Source: Chamaecrista fasciculata (lineage: Eukaryota; Streptophyta; Magnoliopsida; Fabales; Fabaceae). Taken from it: a stretch of DNA of 64,000 nucleotides. The translations under genes and the position numbers were made by a program. This document shows positions 1 through 10,102 of this stretch, in pieces; positions within the stretch are counted from its first letter, which is position 1, and every line of letters begins with the position of its first letter. The notes below the pieces were generated by a model. The model ran no database searches. It was not told where the DNA came from and worked only from the letters and a program-made list of their open reading frames with translations. The stretch lies in contig QANZ01046538.1 of NCBI GenBank assembly GCA_003254925.1, positions 61,146 through 125,145 on the forward strand. The letters are read 5' to 3'.

Positions 1-2340
1 TGATATATCAAAATTATTGAGATTGAGTCTCTTGTAGAGGCGATGTTTGATATATTGATATTGCGTCTCTAGAAGAGACGATAGTGACTATATGTCAATT
101 ATTAAATGAGACTGTCATTGATTTATTTTGGCAAGTGAACCTGAAGTTCACAGTACATTTATTCTGATAATAATTCATTGAAAAAGAGTAATAATATATA
201 CTCTAGAAGAGTGAGATTCTCATATTAACAAGATTATATTTCTTGACGTAACTCTGTAGTGGTTTGGAATTTGGATACTATTAAAGTATGACATCAATAA
301 ACTCAAGGAAAATTTGAATATATGATATGAGTTGAATGAAGGAATCACTCTTCCCTCCTACTTTTCTCTCTACTTTCTTAAAAAATTACAAATTATAAAG
401 AAATTGAGGATCATGAATAATAATTCGTCGAAGAGTGCCGACGTTAGAAATTGACCAAATTGAAAAGAAAGGATCCAAGATGAGTAAAACTCACTCGAGA
501 AATGTGGAAATTTTTTGACTTGAAGTTCACAGACATAATGGTGTACAACCAGCATGATGGTGTACAACCAGTTGAATATAAATAAGTCTTTGTGCGAAAA
601 GAAACGAGCGAATTGAAATTTTGAGATACAAAGACTAGAAATATGTTTTAAGGAGTTTAATTCTCCCGTGGTGGATGCAATTATTTTTGAATATATGATC
701 TGGCTGTTTATAAAAGGCTTTGATGTCTAAATATTTGAAGGTGTGAAGTTAGTGGGGTATAAATGAGTTTATGAGTAAAATCGTAATGAAAATGAAATGT
801 TAAAGTCTTAAGATATAAACTCAAAGGTTTGACATTGAATATGTAAAGACATATTCTCTGGAGATGGATGCAATCCCGAAGATGGATGCGACCCCCTTCA
901 AATATTTTAGTAGTTTGACATTGTATGAAAATTTTGATATGCATCTAATGAGTATGGTTATAGTCCATTTAATGGCTTATTGAACAATGAAATTTATATG
1001 AAAATCCCTGAAGGGATTATAGGAAGCATGTCAGATGTCTTGTTCAATAAAGATGAATAAAATTCTACATGGGTTTGGAAAAAGAAAAAAAAAAGATGGA
1101 CATATGTAGTACAGTTATCTCAAGAAATATTGTTTAAAAGATATCAAACTGTGTATATTTATTATTGTTGGAACTATTTAAGAGTTCAAAACATAGTAAA
1201 ATATTGATAGTTTTTTAAGAAAGATTTTGCAAAGATAAAATTTTGTCTTTCAGATTAAGCATATTATAATAGTGAGGTTATGACTCATATTATATAGAAA
1301 GTGTATTGAGATAGTTTCACATGAATAGGATGCATGGACATGGTGTAACCATGATGGTTCGATAAAAATCATTTGAAGTGATAAAGTATCCTGTTAACCT
1401 CAAATGAAGATGAAATTCTTTGGTCCTGTAGTACCGTATTTTAATATTATAAGAGGATTAATGTTTTCTGTATACTTGCTAGCGAGATGTAGTTCTTAAT
1501 TAATCAAAAGACATTGATGAAGAATGAAAAATATTTTAAAGATAAAAGTTTATTTTATTTAAATAAATTTAGTTCATCATTCCTTGATGATGTAGATGCT
1601 AGCTGACTATCTGATCTTCAGAGACTATAAATAAGGCAATTCAAGAATGTGTTTAGTTGAGACTACTAATTCAACACATCCAGAAGATGTGTAATTTGTT
1701 TTTGCAGGGAAATGCCTCAACCATATTATATGAAGATAATATGACATGTATAGCAAGACGACATAGAAGTTCAACAAGTTCGATCAAGTGATAATTTAGT
1801 AAATTTTTATGGAGACATTGCCTATTGCAGCATTTGAGAAATTGGTTTATCAAATTGGAATGCGCCAATTAAAAGATCCTTAGTGATGTTATGATGAGGG
1901 AGAGATACGCGATGTACTCTTTTTCCCTTCGCCATGGTTTTGTCCCACTGGATTTTCCTGGCAAGATTTTTAATGAGGCAACTTGTAATGCGTATCAATA
2001 AATTGTGAATATTCAAGGGAAAGTGTTATGAATAATAATGTTTGTGAATATCCACAATGGACTTTTGATATTCTCCATGTATAGAAGTTTGAAGTTTTCT
2101 CTGTAATCGTGTTTATCATCTTTAGTTTTTCGTGTACATTAATATGGGTCTATCCCTTCATTATTTGTATTGAATTAGACACATCCCCCATTTCATATCC
2201 TTTAGCCTATAAATAGAGGCTTTAGGTGTTGATATAAAGTTGATGATATCACTCGAATGAAAGAACCACTCTCTCCTCCTAATTTTTTCTCTATTTTGAA
2301 TATCCTTATTTCTTATATTTTATAATTTTTTTTCCTTTTG
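1..2340 (+). mobile_element. Decayed Ty1/copia retrotransposon remnant
   Basis: No long ORF survives, but short stretches in shifting frames read as copia reverse transcriptase and RNase H in the correct order on the plus strand. A polypurine-like stretch (2014-2023) precedes a putative 3' LTR starting TGTTATG at 2024, which contains a TATA-like cctataaata near 2206. The CT-rich stretch near 330-380 resembles part of this putative LTR (2230-2295), which suggests a 5' LTR fragment. The element is ancient: stops and indels are everywhere. The right boundary is approximate and no target duplication was found. Confidence 0.65.
968..1878 (+). pseudogene. Copia RT/RNase H remnant
   Basis: Bases 968-1018 encode FNGLLNNEIYMKIPEGI, matching the copia RT block usually seen as 'FLNG-L-E-IYM-QPEGF'. 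Bases 1710-1755 encode a version of the RNase H block 'I-YEDN-ACIA', here ILYEDNMTCIA. Bases 1818-1877 encode LPIAAFEKLVYQIGMRQLKD, the conserved C-terminal tail of many plant copia polyproteins ('LP-A-FEKLV--IGMR-LKDL'). The intervening blocks are only faintly recognisable and lie in other frames, so the reading frame has been lost by many indels and stops. No product is expected. Confidence 0.7.
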
Positions 2341-3001
2341 GACAAACTATAGTTAGGACTTGGGAAATTTTTCTACAAATAGATGTAAATACTTATATCA
2401 TTAGTATTTTGATTGATAAATTATTAATCAAATTTGATTTGTGTAATTTAAAAAAAAATATGAGTATTTTTTATTGAGTGAAAAGTGTTAAAAATGATAT
2501 ATTATTTACTTAATTGATCATAAAAATATTTTTAAAAAACATTTTTAAAAATGATATATTATTTACTTAATAAGGGAAAATCACAATAAAAAGTACAAAA
2601 ATAAAATTAGACGAATGTAATTACTAATTAAATTAAAAAAGTGTTGGAGTTGACGTTGGCAAATGGCAGTGGAGGCATGTGAAGGTAAAAAGCTTTTGAT
2701 TCCGCGGACAACGAGACAAGTCAGTGTCACGGGTGTGTTAACTATTGCGAGTAAGTTAATTAATTAAAGAGATCGTTTCGTACATTTGAGATTTGAGTAT
2801 TTGCCTGTGAATCTCTGTGTGGGACCAAAATAAATAGGCTTTCCTCATGAGGACTGGACCCACTGGGCTTCATTTGGGCCCTTATTAGTTGTTGAACTGT
2901 ACTGCACTTTCCTCCTTGTTGGAACAAGTAGGCCCATTTCATAACTATATCTACAATATAAAAGTTGACCCACTGCATCTTCATTTCAAATAATTATGTC
3001 T
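2341..3001. other. AT-rich intergenic, no gene seen
   Basis: The stretch between the copia remnant and the palindromic element holds no recognisable gene or RNA. It includes a direct repeat of about 25 bases ('aaaatgatatattatttactta') near 2494 and 2547. Confidence 0.5.
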
Positions 3002-3010
3002 TTCTTTAGA

Positions 3011-4439
3011 TAGCAAACCCCCTTTTTGGTCCCTCAATTGTTACTGAGTCGAGGAATCGGTCCCTCAATTGTGGGAAACTACAACTCAGTCCCTCAATTG
3101 TACAATCCCGTTTACGTTTTGGTCCCTCACGTCTGGTCCGTTAGTGATAGAGGTGTTAAGTGATGACGTGTCACCGTTATCTGCTTAGGTGGCCGTTAAA
3201 TGCTTAGTTGAGGGACCAAATCCTCGACTCAGTAACAATTGAGGGACCAAAAAGGGGGTTTGCTCAAATTAATATCCAACTCATTTCCACTTGACACCTC
3301 ATTCAAACTACTCTCTTGCAATTTGGTCCCAAAACCCCTAAATCCCCTAAAACTTTTTTTAATCCTCTTCTTCATCTTTTTCATATTCTTCATTCATTTT
3401 AGTCCCAAATCCTAAAAATAAAATTGTAAAGTATCCCAAAANNNNNNNNNNNNNNNNNNNNNNNNNNNNNNNNNNNNNNNNNNNNNNNNNNNNNNNNNNN
3501 NNNNNNNNNNNNNNNNNNNNNNNNNNNNNNNNNNNNNNNNNNNNNNNNNNNNNNNNNNNNNNNNNNNNNNNNNNNNNNNNNNNNNNNNNNNNNNNNNNNN
3601 NNNNNNNNNNNNNNNNNNNNNNNNNNNNNNNNNNNNNNNNNNNNNNNNNNNNNNNNNNNNNNNNNNNNNNNNNNNNNNNNNNNNNNNNNNNNNNNNNNNN
3701 NNNNNNNNNNNNNNNNNNNNNNNNNNNNNNNNNNNNNNNNNNNNNNNNNNNNNNNNNNNNNNNNNNNNNNNNNNNNNNNNNNNNNNNNNNNNNNNNNNNN
3801 NNNNNNNNNNNNNNNNNNNNNNNNNNNNNNNNNNNNNNNNNNNNNNNNNNNNNNNNNNNNNNNNNNNNNNNNNNNNNNNNNNNNNNNNNNNNNNNNNNNN
3901 NNNNNNNNNNNNNNNNNNNNNNNNNNNNNNNNNNNNNNNNNNNNNNNNNNNNNNNNNNNNNNNNNNNNNNNNNNNNNNNNNNNNNNNNNNNNNNNNNNNN
4001 NNNNNNNNNNNNNNNNNNNNNNNNNNNNNNNNNNNNNNNNNNNNNNNNNNNNNNNNNNNNNNNNNNNNNNNNNNNNNNNNNNNNNAAAAAAAGTTTTAGG
4101 GGATTTAGGGGTTTTGGGACCAAATTGCAAGAGAGTAGTTTGAATGAGGTGTCAAGTGGAAATGAGTTGGATATTAATTTGAGCAAACCCCCCTTTTTGG
4201 TCCCTCAATTGTTACTGAGTCGAGGATTTGGTCCCTCAACTAAGCATTTAACGGCCACCTAAGCAGATAATAACGGTGACACGTCATCACTTAACACCTC
4301 TATCACTAACGGACCAGACGTGAGGGACCAAAACGTAAACGGAATTGTACAATTGAGGGACTGAGTTGTAGTTTCCCACAATTGAGGGACCGATTCCTTG
4401 ACTCAGTAACAATTGAGGGACCAAAAAGGGGGTTTGCTC
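3011..4439. mobile_element. Palindromic Mutator-like foldback element, 9-bp TSD
   Basis: The ends are TAGCAAACCC and GGGTTTGCTC (inverted, one mismatch at the tip), flanked by a perfect 9-bp direct repeat TTCTTTAGA at 3002-3010 and 4440-4448. A 9-bp duplication with long terminal inverted repeats is the Mutator/MULE signature. The arms pair over about 350 bp (3012-3360 with 4086-4438). Each arm contains a complete unit of about 250 bp that is itself bounded by inverted ends (for example 3012-3264), built of repeated 'ggtccctcaattg' phrases. The centre is an N gap. No transposase is visible, so the element is non-autonomous or its coding part lies in the gap. Confidence 0.8.
3442..4085. other. 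Assembly gap (644 N)
   Basis: This is a run of unknown bases at the apex of the palindrome. ORFs that appear to run through it are artefacts. The bases just right of the gap are the reverse complement of 3345-3360, so the gap lies where the two arms meet their spacer. Confidence 0.98.
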
Positions 4440-4554
4440 TTCTTTAGAAGGAAAAAGAAAAGGGGGGGCTAGATGTAGATCAGTAGATCTGATCCACATT
4501 ACAAATACATGATCAGCAGTCAAGACATCTTTCCCAATTTTTTTTTTTAAAAAC

Positions 4555-5045
4555 ATTATGTCAAATTATATTATTGAAAATTCAAACGGCACTTACAATC
4601 AATTAAAAAACTCTAGTCTAATAGGACCGAAGAAGAACAATTTGCAAATACTGATGAACTAGAATAACAAATTAAAATACAAATAATCTTATTTGCTTGA
4701 TGAAAGTCATCACTGATCTTGATGTTGCCAACAAAATGTTTATCATGAAATTCTTTGCATATAAAAAAAGTAGTGTTTATCCTAAATATAAATGTCATGG
4801 ACTTTTCCATCAATTTGTTGAAACATTAAATGTTTTGCGGTATATATGCCAGAAATATATGAAAATTGGAATAGAATTTCTTACAAGGAAAAATAAGAAC
4901 CAGATATAGATATGGACAAAAATACCATAAAACTTGGAAGATAAAATATTTGATTTATTCAAATAAAAAACACACCAGAAGAAAGAAAATAGAGACAAGT
5001 TATAATTATTACAATCCCTCCCTGAACATTTAAAAAAAATATGAA
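4555..5045. repeat. Dispersed repeat, copy 1 of 2
   Basis: This stretch matches 33515-34035 in the same orientation. Shared phrases include the run around 'tgtttatcat-aaatt-ttt' and, at the far end, 'taattattac' followed by a C-rich block. The copies are diverged but collinear over about 450 bp. A 66-codon minus-strand ORF (4613-4813) lies in this copy, but the other copy has accumulated indels in it. The class of element is unknown to me. Confidence 0.5.
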
Positions 5046-5779
5046 AAAGAAAATGAGGATAAAGGCAAAAGAAAATTGCAGAGAAATTAGGTTAGAACTG
5101 GCCATCTTTCCCAAATCTACTCAAGTATTATATCTATATTCAATCCTTTATGACTTTTTGGGATTTTAAACACATTTGTCTATATCAATTATAAATTGTT
5201 GAGCTTTGAATACTTGTTTTTTAGGATGTTAAACTTGAAGACTTATTTTAGTTTCACAAGTTTTTTTGTTTTTTGAATTTATGTATACATTCATTTTATA
5301 GTAATGCATGTGAAATACTTATTTATGTATGAAGGATAAAGTTACAATGAATTAGTTTTCATTGAGGACTAACTTGTACACTATTAAAAAATCGATGACC
5401 AAATCAATATTGTTTGTATAATTTCAGAAATAAAATTGTTAGTTTACTTTATTATTTTATTACATTATATTATGTAATTTTAAACATTTATAAATTATGT
5501 GTTACATATTTGCATTTTGTTTTATAAGTATCAAGTCAATTTTCATCTATTTTTTATAACTTTCTAAGAAAATAAGGTGTATTAGGTTAACCTTGAGCCC
5601 ATAAAAGTCCATAGGGCTAAAAAACTTCTAATCAATTTTAAAAAAGGGTCAGCTTAACCTAATATTGAAAATAATGAGCCAAAATGAGTTTAGATAGGAT
5701 TGGTCGGCTTTGATGCATAATATTTAAGCAAAGTTTTTTATTTGTTTGTTATAAGATTTTTCAATAAAAATTTTTATGT
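5046..5779. other. AT-rich intergenic, no gene seen
   Basis: No coding, RNA or repeat signal is recognised between the dispersed repeat and the hAT element. Confidence 0.5.
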
Positions 5780-5787
5780 ATGACTAA

Positions 5788-6228
5788 TAGGGATGACAAT
5801 TTGGGTGGGTATTTAGGATACCTGTTCGAATCCACCCGTAAAAAATATCAAATATCCGTTGGATACCAGATATCGAATAGGGTACGGGTAATGAAAAATA
5901 AAAAATCAACTATCAGGTATCCGTCCGAAATGAACGGATAGTTAGGGTATCCGGTATCCGATACCCTATAATATAAATATTTTATTATGTTTTATACATT
6001 TTTTATTATATTTTTAATTAATTTATTTTAATTAACGGATATTGGGTATCGGATATCGGATATATCCGATTTTTGAATCAGGATATTCTATCCTATATCC
6101 ATTATTTTTCGGATATTTTGGATATTTAGGGTACACGTCGGATACCGGATATCAGATAGGATACAGATATTAGAAAGAATAAAAGGATAGTGATAAAATT
6201 TCGGATATCCTATCCGTTGTCATCCCTA
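5788..6228. mobile_element. Non-autonomous hAT element with 8-bp TSD
   Basis: This 441-bp element has perfect 12-bp terminal inverted repeats (TAGGGATGACAA) and a perfect 8-bp target duplication ATGACTAA at 5780-5787 and 6229-6236, which together are diagnostic for hAT. The interior consists almost wholly of permutations of 'ggatatccgata', giving many small palindromes, and has no coding capacity. A second, truncated copy with a near-identical end (TAGGGATGGCAACGG) starts at 38677. Confidence 0.88.
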
Positions 6229-6236
6229 ATGACTAA

Positions 6237-8030
6237 TCATAATAGAGAGTAGATCTAAAATTAAAGTGTGTGCATGAAAAAGATAGATGTTGTTTTTACT
6301 ATAAAGATTTGGAACTCTTCAGTAAAATTTTAAGACCGATAGTATAGAAAGCTAAGGATCATTGAGATAAAGTGGAAGAAAAATAAGGACACTGAACATC
6401 AAAAGGGATTTTTGTTATTTAAAACATCAAGGAGATGAACAATTGAACATCATAAACAAAAGACTGTATGCTTTGTCAAAGTTCTGGGGTTATCACAGTT
6501 TGACCCCAACTAAATAATAGTTAATTACAAGTTGACCCCGAAATTTGATAAATTACTATTTTGTCCTTCTGACATTGTATTTAATTTATTAAAATATAAA
6601 TAATTATAAGTTTTTTTAAAAAAAAGTTAAGGGGTATATTAATAATTAAATATTGAAAACAAGTGATTTTTTTATTATAATCTAATTTTTGTATAAACTA
6701 TTAACAAATAGGATTATTCATTTGATGAGGTTATGTTGGTTTGCCAAAGAGACCCTAAAAGTGCTTGCTTTGTGACTTAAATGAAAACAATTTCAACGTC
6801 ATAATACGCGGCACATCATTTTTCTTGTCCGAACTAAAAAAATCAGGTCGACCAGTTTCTTTAATTTGTATGTTTGTGAAAATTGAAAAAATCTGCAGCC
6901 AACAAACACAAAACATACATCGAATAATTAAGATAATGACCGGATTTGAAATAAATCATTGCTAAAGATCAAATCAGTTTCCTCGTACAAGAAAAAACAC
7001 AAAGGGGCAAACATAAATTTTACAGGCTAAAACAAGAACAAAGATTAAGGGATTGTGACCACCATTGTCGTCTTTACTCTTTAATTTACCCATAATTACA
7101 TATCAGTCCAATGACAACAAATTTTGTGGCTGCGCTTAGGAGTTTCGTAGAATCTGTATGCTTTGCTTTCTGATGTTATGGGATTGTCTACTTCCCGTGA
7201 TGTATAATTTCTTAGTTTTTTCCCTTGTGTTTTCTTTTTGGGCTTAGGCCCCTTTTCGTCACCAAAAAAAATGTAGTATGTTTTTTTTATAATAAAATTA
7301 GTATGTTTTAATTCACCAAAAAAAAATAGTATGTTTTAACTTTTAAGAGATACATAAATGTTATTGTTAAATTTTAAATTATTCATTTTATTTTATCTTA
7401 AATATTAGCCAAGAAGTCAGCAGCACTCAGCACATACCTTGTCCATATCTTAATAATATATGAAAGGATCTATCACAAGGGTCAAACAAACAAAATAGAA
7501 TAAGATTAGTAGAATTTTCATATCTTGAAAATGATGCAAAATTTATTTTAAAATCTTAAAATTATTAAATGTATCAAATTATTTTTTATATATTGTTTAC
7601 AGTGGAGTACAAATGCGTTTAGTACGTTGTGATCTCAGATATCGTACCTGATATTTATAATACTAATGTTTGGTATGACAATAGTAGATATCAAAGATGT
7701 AAGGTGCATATGTTTAGTATTCTCTTGTGAATAGCATCATTCTTCTTTAAATTTTCATGTTTGCCCCTATTAACATCTTTAAAACATACATTGATATTTT
7801 TAAAATAAATATATAAATAATTATACAAAAATACATATTGATTTATATTTCAAAAATAAAAATATATTATTTTATAATACTTATAAATAATTAAATTATA
7901 ATAATATAATAAATACTAAATAGTAATTTTAATGTAAAAATTGTCTAAATAAAATATCATCAATCAATTGTCAAAATAAATGTTATAAAACATATCTTAA
8001 AAATAACATAAAATTAACAAAAAGAAAGAC
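6237..8030. other. Intergenic, scattered repeat remnants
   Basis: No gene is recognised. Bases 6490-6750 read like a worn non-coding repeat ('gaccccaa', 'tttgtcctt' phrases). Bases 7130-7270 end in 'gcttaggccccttttcgtcacc' plus A8, which resembles the 3' tail of a retroposon, but no coding part or target duplication was found. Confidence 0.35.
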
Positions 8031-8038
8031 AAAATCTG

Positions 8039-8315
8039 CTATTTGGTCCCTAAAGTTACACCAAGTTAACTAATTAATTTCTAAATAATCAAAATACATG
8101 AGTTAGTCATTGAATTTGAACTGATTTTATATTTTCTGGCCCCTAAATTTATACTTAATACTTTTTTATCCCTGAATTTGTACTAATTTTTTTGTCCTTG
8201 AATTTGACCCAATGACTAAATTATTAATAATTGCAATAATTCATGGAATGAGTCATATATTTTGATTACTCATGGACAAATTAGTTTACTTGTTATAAAT
8301 TTAGGGACCAAGTAG
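8039..8315. mobile_element. Foldback MITE ('ggtccctaaa' type)
   Basis: The left end ctatttggtccctaaa and the right end ttagggaccaagtag are inverted. Pairing continues inward through 'caagt-aactaat' and 'taatcaaaata-atga', so the element folds into one imperfect hairpin. It has no coding capacity, and no clear target duplication was identified. Confidence 0.6.
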
Positions 8316-8813
8316 TAAGTTTTATTGAAAAAACAAATCAACAAAAAAAGATAAAATTGGAACTATAATTGAAAAATGTCCTTGCAAACCCTGTCATCTG
8401 AGATGACATAATTTTCGTGTTGTCATCTGATGACATGGTGTTATCTTAGATGTCGACGTATAACGATATAATGTCGTTACCAAACATCAAACATTCAAAA
8501 TATCATACTATATAAGATGGCGGGCATGAAATGTCAGCATACCAAACACATCCATAATATAATATAACATATACTTTTTCTTTCTGAGGCGATAGAATGA
8601 GAAAACATGCGTTGTAAAAAGAAAAAATCAATAGTCAGCAAGAAAAAAACATAGAACTTGTTGATTTTATAGCTAAATATTATTGCAACTGCATGCCTTT
8701 TCAAATAATCAACTGGACATTCATAATATCAGTATGTCATATATATATAGTCCACCGATCAACTATAACACTATTAATATAAGTAATGTGATATATGGTG
8801 TACATGTGAAGAG

Positions 8814-8835
8814 ATATATATATATATATATATAT
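8814..8835. repeat. (AT)n microsatellite
   Basis: This is an uninterrupted TA dinucleotide run of about 22 bases. Confidence 0.9.
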
Positions 8836-9019
8836 GTCCATTATTTTATTTTCATTACTAGCTGACAATATGCGTGCATGGCAAAGCTCAACGCATAAAA
8901 TTGAAATTTTGGATAAAAGAACCATATATTCCAAAGTAATGTCGTTTTCTCATTCACACATCAACAAGGAATGTATCGATCGCCCTCATGTTACATCATA
9001 GATTTTTCTAGATCACAAG

Positions 9020-9041
9020 ATATATATATATATATATATAA
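9020..9041. repeat. (AT)n microsatellite
   Basis: This is an uninterrupted TA dinucleotide run of about 22 bases. Confidence 0.9.
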
Positions 9042-9659
9042 TTGTTGAATCCATAGCAAGTGGCAAAATACAAATTTGGATAAATATTTCTTAATTATTA
9101 CAGCTTAAACTTTGGTATTCCCAATTAAATTTGTTTTATTTAGTCTATCAGTATTCCACTTTCTGTACAACTACTAATATCTCAGACTAATTGACTTCTT
9201 TTTCTTCGTTTATTGGTATGAGAAAATGAGATTGCTTTATTTACCTTTGTATCTGCTCCTTCAACAATGTTTTAGATAGAGACTCTTCCATTACGAGCTA
9301 TAATAAATTAATAATAATGGAATAATATCGTATATGTTTTCTTTCTCTCTTTTTTTTTTTTTTTNTATATTAGAAATATTTAATGATCATAAAAAAGGAA
9401 AGAAAATGCATGATTATAAATCATATTCTTTTAAATCTGCTTAATATTCATGTCTAAAGAAAATATCACTAAATTAAAGTTCAGATTTTTGGGCTCCAAA
9501 GAAACATTATATTCTGACCTCATTTTAAGTTTATTTTATAAATGAAATAATATGTAACAATAAAATAATTAAAATATATTAATTAAGTTTCAAGAATTTG
9601 AAATTTTCATATATATTTTAAAAATCAATTTATACAGTTGAGTTGATGACAAAAATAAA

Positions 9660-10102
9660 TATTCTCTGATGGAGTTTGCGTCGACGACAATGACTCGTCA
9701 TAGAATGCCACGCACGCAACTACCAAAATACGCGAAAAAAGTCACCGTGTGCAAATTAAAGTTATCGAACAGTTTTTCCATTTGAGTATATATTATATTC
9801 CATTGCACAAGCTGGGCATGAAGCAAATGAAGAACAATGTAGGTTTTTCTTGGCGGTGAAAGCTAAGCAAGAATCACCAATAAAAAATCCCTCTTGTCAC
9901 TCCACCAAATCCTATATTCCTTCTTGTTATTCTTCTTCCTTTAAATCGAAGTAAGATGTGAATAGAAAAAAATTGATATGCTCTACATCTTCGAGCTTCA
10001 CTCACTGCAGACCAAACAAACAAACCAAGCTAGCAAGCCGATCGATCTTTGATTTCAGCTCAAAATATTTCGATTCGGCGATTCGCAGATCATTCTATTA
10101 CA
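9660..10102 (+). promoter_or_regulatory. Putative promoter and 5' UTR of the carrier gene
   Basis: Composition changes from AT-rich to mixed about 440 bp before the carrier ATG. A TATA-like tatatatt lies near 9788, and a TGACTCGTCA motif (bZIP-like) lies near 9690. The transcription start cannot be fixed from sequence alone. Confidence 0.35.

Noticed and set aside
3359..4186. Long minus-strand ORFs of 275 and 243 codons
   Set aside because: They consist almost entirely of N; the readable ends are non-coding element sequence.
10049..10102. N-terminal extension of the carrier from a TTG codon at 10049
   Set aside because: TTG is not a credible start here; the first ATG in frame is at 10103.
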